Origin: Rhodobacteraceae bacterium M385
Lineage (GTDB): Bacteria; Pseudomonadota; Alphaproteobacteria; Rhodobacterales; Rhodobacteraceae
Reading direction: 5' to 3'
NCBI GenBank assembly: GCA_025141835.1
Contig: CP081102.1
Location: forward strand, 2,418,001 to 2,482,000
DNA length: 64,000 nucleotides
Positions 24,200-33,254 of the stretch are shown here, in pieces (position 1 is the first letter of the stretch; every line of letters begins with the position of its first letter). The position numbers and the translations under genes are program-made. The notes beneath the pieces are model-generated. The model did not search any database. It worked only from the letters and a program-made list of their open reading frames with translations, and was not told where the DNA came from.

Positions 24200-27100
24200 T
24201 TGACTGTGAATATCGCACTCTTCCTTTCGTCCGATGGCATTGCCTTGGCCCATCGCCAAGCCGCAGGTCATTGGGCGATGATCGGAGAGACGGCACTGGA
24301 CGTGCCCGATCTAAGCGCCACGCTTGCGGGCCTGCGCGACCTTGCGGTGGAACGCGAGGGCGATGGTTTTGAGGCGCTCTTGGTGCTGCCTGACGACCAG
24401 ATCCTGTACACCTCGCTTACCGCGCCGACCTCTGACCCGGAGCTGACCGCCTTTCGGATTGAAGAAGGGTTGGAGGGACTAACGCCCTATGCCGTGACCG
24501 AGTTGGAATACGACTGGCAGGTTCTGGAAGAGGACCGGGTGAAGATCGCCGTGGTCGCCCGTGAAACGCTGGACGAAGCCCGCGGGTTTGCTGCGGAATA
24601 TGGCTTTGCCGGCAAGGGGTTCGCCGCAATGCCGCCGATGGAGCGTTTTCCCGGCGTGCCGACATTCGGGCTTGGGAAAGAGGCCGAAACAATGGGCTTC
24701 AGCGCCGAGGGGATCGCCTTCGGGCCAGATACCTATGGCCAGCCGGACGCCCCCGTAGTTGAGGCGTCCGTAGTTGAGACAGCTGTTGAAGAGGCGACCG
24801 CAGAGGCTGAGCAAAACGCCGAAGAGAGCACGGCGACCGACGCCCCCGTTCCCGAGGCTGCCCCCGAGGATGACGCGCCTGAACTGTCGCTAGAGCCGCA
24901 GATCGAGGCACCCCTACCGGAAACGGCATCTACGGAACCGCAAGACCCCGTAGCCGAACCGAATGCCGCCTTGGCCGAGGCATTGCAGGTTGCAGCAGAG
25001 GCTGAAGAAGAAACCACCATTCAAGCCATTGAAGACCCCAGCGTTTCTGGCCCGATCACGGCATTGCCAGCAGATGACTCCTCGGCGCAGGTGCCCGACG
25101 TGGCGCCAGAACTGCCGTTGGAAACCATTGGCGACTCAGGCGACGACGACGATCTGTTGCCCCCTGCTCCCTCGCCCGCTTCTTTGCAGGCGCGGCAACG
25201 GGCGCGGGAACTACGCGAAACGCCGCCAACGGCAGAGGCTCCTAAGAAGGTTGCGGTTCCGCAAGAGGAAGCGCCAAAGCCGGACGCGCCAGCTGCCGGG
25301 CAATTCGTAGCGCGACGGGGGCCGACGACTGCGCCCACAGGCTCTGGCCGCGCGATTGCAACGCCATCTGAGACCGGCGGAGCGGTTCCAGCACCCGACA
25401 GCGGGCGCGGCTCACTTGTTGGGCAACGCAGCTCGCGCCTTGGGTTGGCTCATCCCGATGGCCCCGCCCGCAGCGCCCCGACGCCTGCGCCAGCGGAGAA
25501 AACGCCCGGCCCATCGACACCAGCAGCGGCGTCCTCCAGCTCTCCCATGCCGCGTTTGGCCGAGCAATTGCAGCGCGTGCGCAACGCCAGCAAGGCCCGC
25601 CCCGAGGCCGCTTCGGGCGACACGCCAGCGCCGCGCCCGCGCGTGGAAATTGTGCCGCAACCCCCGTTGGGGGACACCGGCGTTGCAGCGTTGCGCAAGC
25701 CCTCTCCTTTTGATGAACCGCCTGTGGGTGCGACGAAATCCGCGTCCCGTGGCGGGCGCCTAGCCGGGATGCTGAAACGTGGCTCCGGCGCGAAGCCTGC
25801 CCAAGCTGCCCCGACCCTCGACACTGGCGCTTCAGATGCAGCGACGTCGCCGGAAACGGCAGAGGCGGCGGCCCCGGCCCGTGGTGGTCTGCGGCGCCGT
25901 CAGAAGGCCGCTTCTCCCGCGGTTGAGGGCGAAACTGCAAGCGACAAGACCTTTGCCTCGGGCCTATTGGCGCGCAAAGCAACCAAACCCACGGGCGGCT
26001 CTTTCAAGACCGGCTTGGTTCTTACGGTGATCTTGCTTCTCTTGCTGGCGCTTGTGGCGATATGGTCCGTTTTGTTCCTGCCCGACAGCGCCGTCGCCCG
26101 CTTCTTTGGGGTCGGTCAGGACGATACCACCACCATCGCCAGCGGCGTACCCGCACCCGTAGTGGGGTCTGCGCCGCCGGTCTTCGGAGAGACCGAGACA
26201 GAGCAACCGACCTTTGCCGATGAGGCCGCGGCCGACGGCATTGTTCTGGAAAGCGACACGCCGGAGGTGGCCGATTTGGCCGCCAGTGACCCCGCCACGG
26301 ACGAAGATATCGCCGAGCTGCCGGACATCGACGCCGACCTTGATCTGCCGCCGCTTCCCGTTATCGACCAGGGGCGCAATCCTTCGATTGAGGAAGCCGA
26401 AGCCCTTTACGCAGAAGACGGTATCTGGGCCCGGTCCCCTGAACGGCCAGACCTGCGTCCCTTTGATTTGCTGGACCGCGTCTACACCGCCTCGATTGAT
26501 CCCGAGGTCAGCGCCTTTGACGCCGTTGCCTTGCCTGATCCGGGCGTGAACCCTGGCGAAATCTTACGCCGTTTTCCCCCGCCTCCGGCATTTGGGACCG
26601 AATTCAACCTGACAGAGAACGGCCTGATCGCCCCGACGCCAGAAGGCGTTTTGACGCCCGAGGGCGCTTTCGTCGTTTTAGGGGCGCCGCCTCGGGTTGC
26701 CGTTCAGCGCCCGCGTGAGGTGGCCTCGGCAGCGCCTGCGATCAACGCCGACGACGCAATCCTTGCCGCCTTCCGCCCGGCAGAGCGGCCCGGCGATCTT
26801 TCTGAAAGCCGCGAGCGGCAAATCTTGGGCGGCCTGACACAGGTAGAGTTGAGCGAACGTCGCCCCTCGGCCCGTCCCGCCTCGCCGCAGGAAACCGCGG
26901 CGCAGGCCTCTCTTTTCCCGGCAGAAGAAGAAACTTCCCCGACAGACCCCGACGCCGTGGAAGAGGCCGTTGAACTGGCGCTTGCGGGCACGGATCTGGC
27001 AATTGCGCGCTCCCTTCTGCCGCGCACCCGCCCCGGCAATATCGCCCAGATTGTGGCAGCCGCGGACCGCACCCCGACCGAGGCCCCCACCGCAGTGGCA

Positions 27101-27376
27101 GCCGCCGCCATTTCACCCGGTCCCACGATCCCATCCAACGCCGATGTCAGCCGCGCCGCGACCGAGCGGAACGTGATCCGCCTGCGCAACGTGAACCTGA
27201 TCGGCGTCAGCGGCACTTCTTCGTCCCGTCGCGCCCTTGTGCGTCTGTCTTCGGGCCGCTTTGTGCGAGTCACAGTCGGTGATCGCCTGGACGGTGGCCG
27301 GGTCGCTGCCATTGGCGAAACGACCCTGCAATACGTGCGCAGCGGGCGCACTGTGACGCTGGAGATTCCGGGCTAA
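24200..27376 (+). CDS. Very large PilM/GspL-like and PilP-like domain fusion membrane protein
   Basis: About 1058 residues. I place the start at TTG 24200 (GAGG 7-10 bases upstream); GTG 24206 is equally possible, and the frame is open to 24086. Residues 1-170 look like the actin-like fold of PilM/GspL proteins (NIALFLSSDGIALAHR; FRIEEGLEGLTPYAVTELEY; VKIAVVARETLDEA). Residues ~175-600 are a low-complexity Ala/Pro/Glu linker. A single membrane helix lies near 605-630 (GLVLTVILLLLLALVAIWSV). A second acidic linker follows and the end (~985-1058) resembles a PilP/GspC-type beta domain (GRFVRVTVGDRLDGGRV). So the N-terminus should be cytoplasmic and the C-terminus periplasmic. No pilus gene is nearby. 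The product may be called translation initiation factor 2 elsewhere because of the low-complexity part; there is no GTPase domain. Confidence 0.8.
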   Translation: MTVNIALFLSSDGIALAHRQAAGHWAMIGETALDVPDLSATLAGLRDLAVEREGDGFEALLVLPDDQILYTSLTAPTSDPELTAFRIEEGLEGLTPYAVTELEYDWQVLEEDRVKIAVVARETLDEARGFAAEYGFAGKGFAAMPPMERFPGVPTFGLGKEAETMGFSAEGIAFGPDTYGQPDAPVVEASVVETAVEEATAEAEQNAEESTATDAPVPEAAPEDDAPELSLEPQIEAPLPETASTEPQDPVAEPNAALAEALQVAAEAEEETTIQAIEDPSVSGPITALPADDSSAQVPDVAPELPLETIGDSGDDDDLLPPAPSPASLQARQRARELRETPPTAEAPKKVAVPQEEAPKPDAPAAGQFVARRGPTTAPTGSGRAIATPSETGGAVPAPDSGRGSLVGQRSSRLGLAHPDGPARSAPTPAPAEKTPGPSTPAAASSSSPMPRLAEQLQRVRNASKARPEAASGDTPAPRPRVEIVPQPPLGDTGVAALRKPSPFDEPPVGATKSASRGGRLAGMLKRGSGAKPAQAAPTLDTGASDAATSPETAEAAAPARGGLRRRQKAASPAVEGETASDKTFASGLLARKATKPTGGSFKTGLVLTVILLLLLALVAIWSVLFLPDSAVARFFGVGQDDTTTIASGVPAPVVGSAPPVFGETETEQPTFADEAAADGIVLESDTPEVADLAASDPATDEDIAELPDIDADLDLPPLPVIDQGRNPSIEEAEALYAEDGIWARSPERPDLRPFDLLDRVYTASIDPEVSAFDAVALPDPGVNPGEILRRFPPPPAFGTEFNLTENGLIAPTPEGVLTPEGAFVVLGAPPRVAVQRPREVASAAPAINADDAILAAFRPAERPGDLSESRERQILGGLTQVELSERRPSARPASPQETAAQASLFPAEEETSPTDPDAVEEAVELALAGTDLAIARSLLPRTRPGNIAQIVAAADRTPTEAPTAVAAAAISPGPTIPSNADVSRAATERNVIRLRNVNLIGVSGTSSSRRALVRLSSGRFVRVTVGDRLDGGRVAAIGETTLQYVRSGRTVTLEIPG

Positions 27377-27415
27377 GCTGCTGGAATTGCGCCGCCGTTG
27401 ACCTCGCTCGCTACC

Positions 27416-28804
27416 CTACAGAAGCAGTAGCGCCGCAAGGCCCAGGAACGCAAAGAAACCAACGATATCTGTCACCGTGGTGACAAAGGCCCCCGACGCC
27501 AGCGCCGGGTCAATCCGCAGGCGGTCCAATACGACGGGCACAAGGATGCCCGCAAGGCCCGCCACCAACAGGTTAATGATCATCGCCGCGCCGATCACGA
27601 CGCCCAACATCATTGTTTCAAACCACACGACGCCCACGATCCCCATGATGACCGCGAAGATGGCGCCGTTAATCAGGCCGACGCCCGCCTCCCGCGCTAC
27701 CACGCGCATCAGGTTGGAGGGGGTCAAATCCTTCGTCGCAATCGCTCGCACGGCGACCGTTAACGATTGAGTGCCCGCGTTCCCGCCCATGGATGCCACG
27801 ATCGGCATCAGGACTGCCAAGGCCACGATGGTGGCCAGAGCAACCTCGAATTGCGCAATCACGAGCGAGGCGATGATCGAGGTCACAAGGTTCACAAATA
27901 GCCAGGGGAAACGTTGTTTCGTGGTTTCGATCACCCCGTCAGAAAGGCTCGATTCCTCGCCCACACCGGCAAGGCGCAGAATGTCTTCCTCGGCTTCCAT
28001 ATCCAGAACGATCATGGCGTCATCGATGGTGATGACGCCCACCAAACGGCCATCGTCATCGACGACAGGAGCCGTTATCAGGTGGTACTGGTTGAACGCA
28101 TAGGCGACTTCTTCCTCCGGCAAGTTTGCCGGGATCGGGCGGAAACTGTCTTCTGTGATGTCGTGCAGTTTAACCCCGCGCACCGTCGCCAAAAGGCGCC
28201 CCAACATCACGTAACCCGTTGGCTTCATACGGGGATCTGTCAGGATAACATGGTAGAATTCTTCCGGCAGATTCCCGGCCTGACCGCGAATGTAATCTAT
28301 CGCCTCGCCCACCGACCAATGCTCGGGCACGGCAACGATCTCGCGTTGCATCAAGCGGCCGGCGGTATCTTCGGGGTAGTTCAGTGCCGCTTCAACGGCG
28401 GCCCGATCCGCCGGTTCCAACGCCTCAAGGATAACCTCGGCCTGATCGTCGCCGGCGTCTTCCAGCAGATCGACCACATCGTCCGAGTCCAACTCGCGCA
28501 CGGCAACGGCAATCTGCGTGTCCGGCAGCAGAGACAGGACCTCTTCGCGCAGGCCTTCCTCAAGCTCGGACAGAACCTCGCCGTCGATGCCTTTGGACCA
28601 GTGCGTTAACCAATCCTCGCGCTCGGCACTGGTCACCTGTTCCAATAAGTCGGCAATGTCAGCGGGGTGAAGCGGTTCCATCAAGGCATCGATGGCGGCC
28701 ACATCGTGGGCTTCTAGGGCGTCGCGCAGGCGGGCGCGCAAGGATTTATCCAGCGCATAGGTGTCGCGTGCATCGTCGGTGGACTGGTCTACATCTACGG
28801 CCAT
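27416..28804 (-). CDS. mgtE: Magnesium transporter MgtE
   Basis: A 462-residue protein with the MgtE order: N-terminal superhelical domain (LEALEPADRAAVEAALNYPE), two CBS domains (about residues 140-265; TAGRLMQREIVAVPEHW; VVDDDGRLVGVITIDDAMIV), a plug helix and five membrane helices (about 290-460) with the conserved PIVASMGGNAGTQSLTVAVR region. It forms a Mg2+-gated channel in the inner membrane. Single gene; its 3' end faces the PilM/PilP-like gene. Confidence 0.95.
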   Translation of the reverse strand: MAVDVDQSTDDARDTYALDKSLRARLRDALEAHDVAAIDALMEPLHPADIADLLEQVTSAEREDWLTHWSKGIDGEVLSELEEGLREEVLSLLPDTQIAVAVRELDSDDVVDLLEDAGDDQAEVILEALEPADRAAVEAALNYPEDTAGRLMQREIVAVPEHWSVGEAIDYIRGQAGNLPEEFYHVILTDPRMKPTGYVMLGRLLATVRGVKLHDITEDSFRPIPANLPEEEVAYAFNQYHLITAPVVDDDGRLVGVITIDDAMIVLDMEAEEDILRLAGVGEESSLSDGVIETTKQRFPWLFVNLVTSIIASLVIAQFEVALATIVALAVLMPIVASMGGNAGTQSLTVAVRAIATKDLTPSNLMRVVAREAGVGLINGAIFAVIMGIVGVVWFETMMLGVVIGAAMIINLLVAGLAGILVPVVLDRLRIDPALASGAFVTTVTDIVGFFAFLGLAALLLL

Positions 28805-28891
28805 GGGGCGCCCCCTGTTTTTCGCTCATAAACCGCCTAACATGAGGGCACGAGAAGGGCTATCACCGAGCAGTAAAAACCGGAGGCGACC

Positions 28892-30181
28892 GTGCAAGAA
28901 CATCTGATCCTTGGCCAAGTTTTGTGCTTTGACGGCGACCCTCGCAAACTGGGGCTAGACGCAGTGCGCCACGAAAGCACTGGCGGCGTCCTGATCCGCA
29001 ACGGCATGATTGCCGATGTCGGCGATGGCGCGGCGTTGCGGGCCGCCCATCCATCGGTGCCCGTCATAGACCACGGCTCCGACGTGATCTTGCCCGGCTT
29101 TGTGGACGCCCACACCCATTACCCCCAAACGGCAATGATCGCCTCTTGGGGCAAGCGGCTGATTGACTGGCTCAACACTTATACGTTTCCCGAAGAAGCC
29201 CGCTTTAGCGACCCCGCCTATGCCGCCGATATTGCGGGCCGCTATCTGGATCTTCTCACATCTAACGGCACCACCACGGTCGCCAGCTACGCCACGATCC
29301 ACCCCGCCTCCGTCGAGGCCTTCTTTAAGGCAGCCCAAGCCCGCAACATGCGCGCGTTGACGGGCAAAACCTGCATGGACCGCAACGCGCCCGATAACCT
29401 GCGCGACACAGTGCAATCGGCCTATGACGATAGCCGTGCGCTCTTGCAAAAGTGGCACGGGCAAGACCGCCTCGGCTACATCATCACCCCGCGCTTTTCG
29501 CCCACCTCCACGCCCGAACAACTCAGCGCCTTGGGGGCGCTCTGGGCCGAACACCCCGATTGCCTGATGCAAACCCACCTGAGCGAACAGGTGGATGAAA
29601 TCGCTTGGGTGCGCGACCTCTACCCCAATGCCCGCGACTACCTTGATACCTACGAGGCCCATGGCTTGCTCGGGACCAAGGGCCTCTACGGCCACGCCAT
29701 CCACCTTGAACCCCGCGAAATCAGCCGCTTGGAGGAGGTCGGCGCTGCGCTGGTCCATTGCCCGACCTCCAATACCTTCATCGGTTCGGGCCTGTTTGAC
29801 ATGTCCCTCGCCGATCGGATGCCCGTGGGCCTCGCGACTGATACCGGCGGCGGCTCCAGTTTCTCGATGCTGCGCACCATGGCTGCCGCCTATGAGATCG
29901 GGCAGCTTCGCGGCACGCCGCTGCACCCGGCAGAGCTGCTCTGGCGCGCCACCGGCGGTTCTGCCGAAGCGCTCCACCTGTCGGACAAGATCGGCCGCGT
30001 CGCGCCGGGGTTTGAAGCGGATCTCTGCGTCCTCTCCCTCTCCTCCACCCCTGCCATTGCCCAACGATCCGCCCGCGCCACCACGATATGGGAGGCGATC
30101 TTTCCCACCATCATGATGGGCGACGACCGCGCCATTACGCAAACCTATGTCGCAGGCACACCGGTCACCTCGGTCCAATAA
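28892..30181 (+). CDS. guaD: Guanine deaminase
   Basis: A 429-residue amidohydrolase that deaminates guanine to xanthine. Metal and substrate motifs are GFVDAHTHYPQT, TGKTCMDRNAPD, MQTHLSEQVDEI, YGHAIHLEPRE and ATDTGGGSSFSMLR, all typical of guanine deaminases. A GTG start is used with CGGAGG eight bases before it. The gene stands alone, divergent from mgtE; no xanthine dehydrogenase or urate genes are in the window. Confidence 0.93.
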   Translation: MQEHLILGQVLCFDGDPRKLGLDAVRHESTGGVLIRNGMIADVGDGAALRAAHPSVPVIDHGSDVILPGFVDAHTHYPQTAMIASWGKRLIDWLNTYTFPEEARFSDPAYAADIAGRYLDLLTSNGTTTVASYATIHPASVEAFFKAAQARNMRALTGKTCMDRNAPDNLRDTVQSAYDDSRALLQKWHGQDRLGYIITPRFSPTSTPEQLSALGALWAEHPDCLMQTHLSEQVDEIAWVRDLYPNARDYLDTYEAHGLLGTKGLYGHAIHLEPREISRLEEVGAALVHCPTSNTFIGSGLFDMSLADRMPVGLATDTGGGSSFSMLRTMAAAYEIGQLRGTPLHPAELLWRATGGSAEALHLSDKIGRVAPGFEADLCVLSLSSTPAIAQRSARATTIWEAIFPTIMMGDDRAITQTYVAGTPVTSVQ

Positions 30182-30208
30182 TTCCTCGTTCTTGAAATAT
30201 CCCGGGGG

Positions 30209-30271
30209 GCGGGGATTTGCTTGCAAATCTCCGCAATGGGGGCAGCGCCCCCAGCACGCGGCAAAGCCGCG
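30209..30271. terminator. Three back-to-back hairpins between convergent guaD and glmM
   Basis: Stems are 30209-30234 (GCGGGGATTTG paired with CAAATCTCCGC, one G-U), 30238-30252 (GGGGGC-AGC-GCCCCC) and 30257-30271 (CGCGGC-AAA-GCCGCG). The genes on both sides point inwards, so a bidirectional transcription barrier is likely. None has a clear T-run. Confidence 0.6.
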
Positions 30272-30313
30272 TTCCCGCACACGTCACCCCGTAACAATTC
30301 GCTCGGCTATCGC

Positions 30314-31657
30314 CTAAACCGCATCCTCAACCGCGCCGACGATATCATCGACCACCGCCGTCATCAGCGCCTCATCTTCTGCCTCAGCCATCACGCGGAT
30401 TAGGGGCTCTGTGCCGGACTTGCGGATCAACAAGCGCCCGGTTCCGGTCAACCTCTGCTCGCCCGCTGCAATCGCGGCTTTCACGCCGGGCGCATCCAAG
30501 GGCGTTGCGCCGAGCTCGAACCTGACGTTTTTCAACAGTTGGGGCACGGTCTCAAAACTATGGGCCAACGCGCTGGCTTTTTGCCCCGTGCGGACCATCT
30601 CCGCCAAAAACTGCAAGCCCGCGATCAAGCCGTCACCGGTCGTCGCATAATCAGTCATCACGATATGGCCCGATTGCTCTCCGCCCAGGTTCAACCCGTT
30701 GGAGCGCATCGCTTCCACCACGTGGCGGTCGCCCACGGCGGTGCGATGCAGGGTGATCGCAGATTCCGCCAGATACCGTTCCAACCCCAGATTGGACATG
30801 ACCGTGGCCGCCAGAGTGCGCCCCTTCAGGCGGCCTTCATCGGACCAGCGCTTGGCAAACAGGGCCATGATCTGGTCGCCGTCAGCCACATTACCCTTCT
30901 CGTCGATCAAAATGACCCGGTCAGCGTCGCCATCAAGGCAGATGCCCACGTCTGCGCCCACTTCCCGGATCTTTGCCGCTGCCGCCTCGGGCTTGGTCGA
31001 ACCGCAGCCCAGGTTGATGTTCAACCCGTTCGGCTCCACCCCAATAGCAACCACGTCGGCGCCCAATTCCCACAAGACCTCTGGCGCCGCGCGGTAGGCC
31101 GCACCGTTGGCGCAATCAATCACAACCTTCATCCCGTCGAGGGGCAAATCGCTGGGGAAAGTAGATTTAACTCGCTCCAGATACCGGAAACGCCCATCAT
31201 CAATTCGCTTGGCGCGGCCAATGTTGGTGGATTGCGCCGGATCGACGCCCTCAAGGGTCATCTTCTCAATCGCCAGTTCGGCATCGTCATCCAGTTTGAA
31301 GCCGTCGGGGCCGAAAAACTTGATGCCATTATCAACCGCCGGGTTATGGCTGGCCGAGATCATAACGCCCACATCCGCCCGCATCGACGGTGTCAGCATC
31401 CCCACCGCAGGTGTTGGCACCGGCCCCAGCAACAGCACATTCATCCCGGTCGAGGTAAACCCCGCCGTCAGCGCATTTTCGATCATATAGCCAGATAGCC
31501 GCGTGTCTTTGCCGATCACAACCCGATGCGCCGCCGAGCCATCGCGCCGGAAGAAGCGCCCTGCCGCCGCGCCCATGCGCAGCGCCATTTCGGCGGTCAT
31601 TGGATAGGTGTTGGCTTGGCCTCTTACACCGTCGGTGCCAAATAATTTGCGCGTCAT
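30314..31657 (-). CDS. glmM: Phosphoglucosamine mutase
   Basis: A 447-residue enzyme converting glucosamine-6-phosphate to glucosamine-1-phosphate for UDP-GlcNAc synthesis (peptidoglycan and LPS). Seen are the start RKLFGTDGVRGQANT, the phosphoserine loop VMISASHNPAVDNGIKFFG, the metal loop CLDGDADRVILIDE, the sugar loop LGGEQSGHIV and the phosphate loop IRKSGTEPLIRVMAEAE. It lies 34 bp after folP in the same orientation, the folP-glmM pairing common in Proteobacteria. Confidence 0.97.
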   Translation of the reverse strand: MTRKLFGTDGVRGQANTYPMTAEMALRMGAAAGRFFRRDGSAAHRVVIGKDTRLSGYMIENALTAGFTSTGMNVLLLGPVPTPAVGMLTPSMRADVGVMISASHNPAVDNGIKFFGPDGFKLDDDAELAIEKMTLEGVDPAQSTNIGRAKRIDDGRFRYLERVKSTFPSDLPLDGMKVVIDCANGAAYRAAPEVLWELGADVVAIGVEPNGLNINLGCGSTKPEAAAAKIREVGADVGICLDGDADRVILIDEKGNVADGDQIMALFAKRWSDEGRLKGRTLAATVMSNLGLERYLAESAITLHRTAVGDRHVVEAMRSNGLNLGGEQSGHIVMTDYATTGDGLIAGLQFLAEMVRTGQKASALAHSFETVPQLLKNVRFELGATPLDAPGVKAAIAAGEQRLTGTGRLLIRKSGTEPLIRVMAEAEDEALMTAVVDDIVGAVEDAV

Positions 31658-31691
31658 TCTAGTTCCAATACCTTCACATTAACCAATTAAG

Positions 31692-32702
31692 TTACTGGCT
31701 ACGATGAGCCGCGCGCCAAAGCGCGATCATCTGAGTGTGCATCTCTATATCATGGACGCGCAATATCTGTACGCCCTGCCCCACGGCCCATAGGCCGATG
31801 CCCGCCGACCCCGGCCCCCGTCGGTCTGCCTGCGGTTGAGCCGCAATCGTCCCAATAAACCCCTTGCGCGACACCCCAAGCAGGATGGCGCAGCCAAGGC
31901 TGTGGAACAGCGACACCCGTTGGATGAGCGCCAGGTTCTGCGGCTGCGTCTTGCCAAAGCCGATGCCCGGATCGACGATAATCCTGTCGCGAGCCACACC
32001 GGCAGTCACGGCCATTTCAATGGCGTCTTGCAGCCCGTCATAGACATCCAACAGAACGTCCGAATACGCGGATGCGGCCTCTGCCTGCATGGTGTCGGGG
32101 GTGGCGATGGAATGCATCAGGATCAGTGGTGCGCCTGTGGTGGCGGCCACATCGGCCAGCTCTGGGTCAAACCGCAGGCCCGACACATCGTTCAGAATAT
32201 GCGCGCCCGCCGCCATTCCAGCCCGCGCCACCGCGGATTTACGGGTATCAAGGCTGATTACCGTGCCAACGCTTTGCAGCGCGTCGATCACCGGCGCGGT
32301 GCGGGCGATTTCCTCGTCGGGCGGCACGAAGACTGCACCGGGGCGTGTAGACTCGCCGCCGATGTCGATAATCTCGGCCCCCTCGGCCACCATTTGGCGC
32401 GCCCGCGCCACTGCGGCCTCCAGCCCGATATGGCGTCCTCCGTCCGAGAAACTATCCGGAGTCGTATTTAGAATTCCCATGGTCCGAGGTTCATCAAGCG
32501 ACAATGCGCCAAGCGGGGATCGCGGGGCACTCATGCGGTGCAACACGTCTTCCGGCACGTCGGACAAGGGCACGATCTGCGCGGTTCCCCCACGGGTCAA
32601 CCGCTCAACCCGGTCAAACCAAGCCCAACCGCCCGCCAAAGGCAAGGCAGTGGCAGGGCGCGCGGGATCAAGGCTGGGGATGGCTCGCCAATAATAGGTC
32701 AT
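31692..32702 (-). CDS. folP: Dihydropteroate synthase
   Basis: A 336-residue protein starting at MTYYWRAIPSLDPARP. The catalytic TIM barrel begins near residue 85: MGILNTTPDSFSDGG, DIGGESTRPGA, VISLDTRKSAVA, ILNDVSGLRF, DPGIGFGKTQPQN and GVSRKGFIG. It joins p-aminobenzoate to dihydropterin pyrophosphate in folate synthesis. An N-terminal ~80-residue extension precedes the barrel. It is followed by glmM, and folB lies upstream, separated by a GNAT gene on the other strand. Confidence 0.96.
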   Translation of the reverse strand: MTYYWRAIPSLDPARPATALPLAGGWAWFDRVERLTRGGTAQIVPLSDVPEDVLHRMSAPRSPLGALSLDEPRTMGILNTTPDSFSDGGRHIGLEAAVARARQMVAEGAEIIDIGGESTRPGAVFVPPDEEIARTAPVIDALQSVGTVISLDTRKSAVARAGMAAGAHILNDVSGLRFDPELADVAATTGAPLILMHSIATPDTMQAEAASAYSDVLLDVYDGLQDAIEMAVTAGVARDRIIVDPGIGFGKTQPQNLALIQRVSLFHSLGCAILLGVSRKGFIGTIAAQPQADRRGPGSAGIGLWAVGQGVQILRVHDIEMHTQMIALWRAAHRSQ

Positions 32703-32810
32703 GGCGCGAAATATCGCCCGATGCGGCGCGATACAAGTCTGCACAAACTATGTGCTGTAAAAGACCAAAAGCGGGGTCGCGCTCTGCCCGGTTCTCTGGC
32801 ACCAAGTGGC

Positions 32811-33254
32811 ATGGCACAAACACTCCCCTTTCGGACCCAACGGCTCACCGGCAATCCCCCTGTTCCAGAAGCGGCGCCGCTTTATGGGCGGTTGTTCGGC
32901 GACAGCGCCAAGAATGACCTGAGCCGTGATATTCAGGACTGGAAGCGCCATTCAATCGCACCTTGGAGCCTGTCCCACGCGGGCAATGAAGTGGGCGTCG
33001 GCGGCTTCCGCATTGGCTTCGCCGACAATGGGCTAGAGGTGCTTTTTCATTTTGTACCAGAGGTTTGGGGCCAAGGGCTTGCCAGCGAGTTCCTGAATGC
33101 CGCCCTTGATTATGGGCGCGTTGACCTGCGTGAAGATCGCTTCTTTGGCTATGTAGAGCGCGACGACAGCGCCTCTGTCCGCGTGATGGAGAAAGCAGGG
33201 TTCGTTCCCGCCCCGAACGAGGCAGACAAGCGCCTGTTGATGCGTCTTACGTAA
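32811..33254 (+). CDS. GNAT-family N-acetyltransferase
   Basis: A 147-residue protein of the RimJ/RimL type: FRTQRLTGNPPV at the N-terminus, then VGGFRIGF, VLFHFVPEVWGQGLASEFLNAALDYG (acetyl-CoA loop, a variant of QxxGxG/A) and the C-terminal ERDDSASVRVMEKAGFV. The acceptor is unknown. It starts at ATG 32811 without a strong ribosome-binding site and is divergent from folP. It overlaps the 3' end of folB by 8 bp. Confidence 0.82.
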   Translation: MAQTLPFRTQRLTGNPPVPEAAPLYGRLFGDSAKNDLSRDIQDWKRHSIAPWSLSHAGNEVGVGGFRIGFADNGLEVLFHFVPEVWGQGLASEFLNAALDYGRVDLREDRFFGYVERDDSASVRVMEKAGFVPAPNEADKRLLMRLT

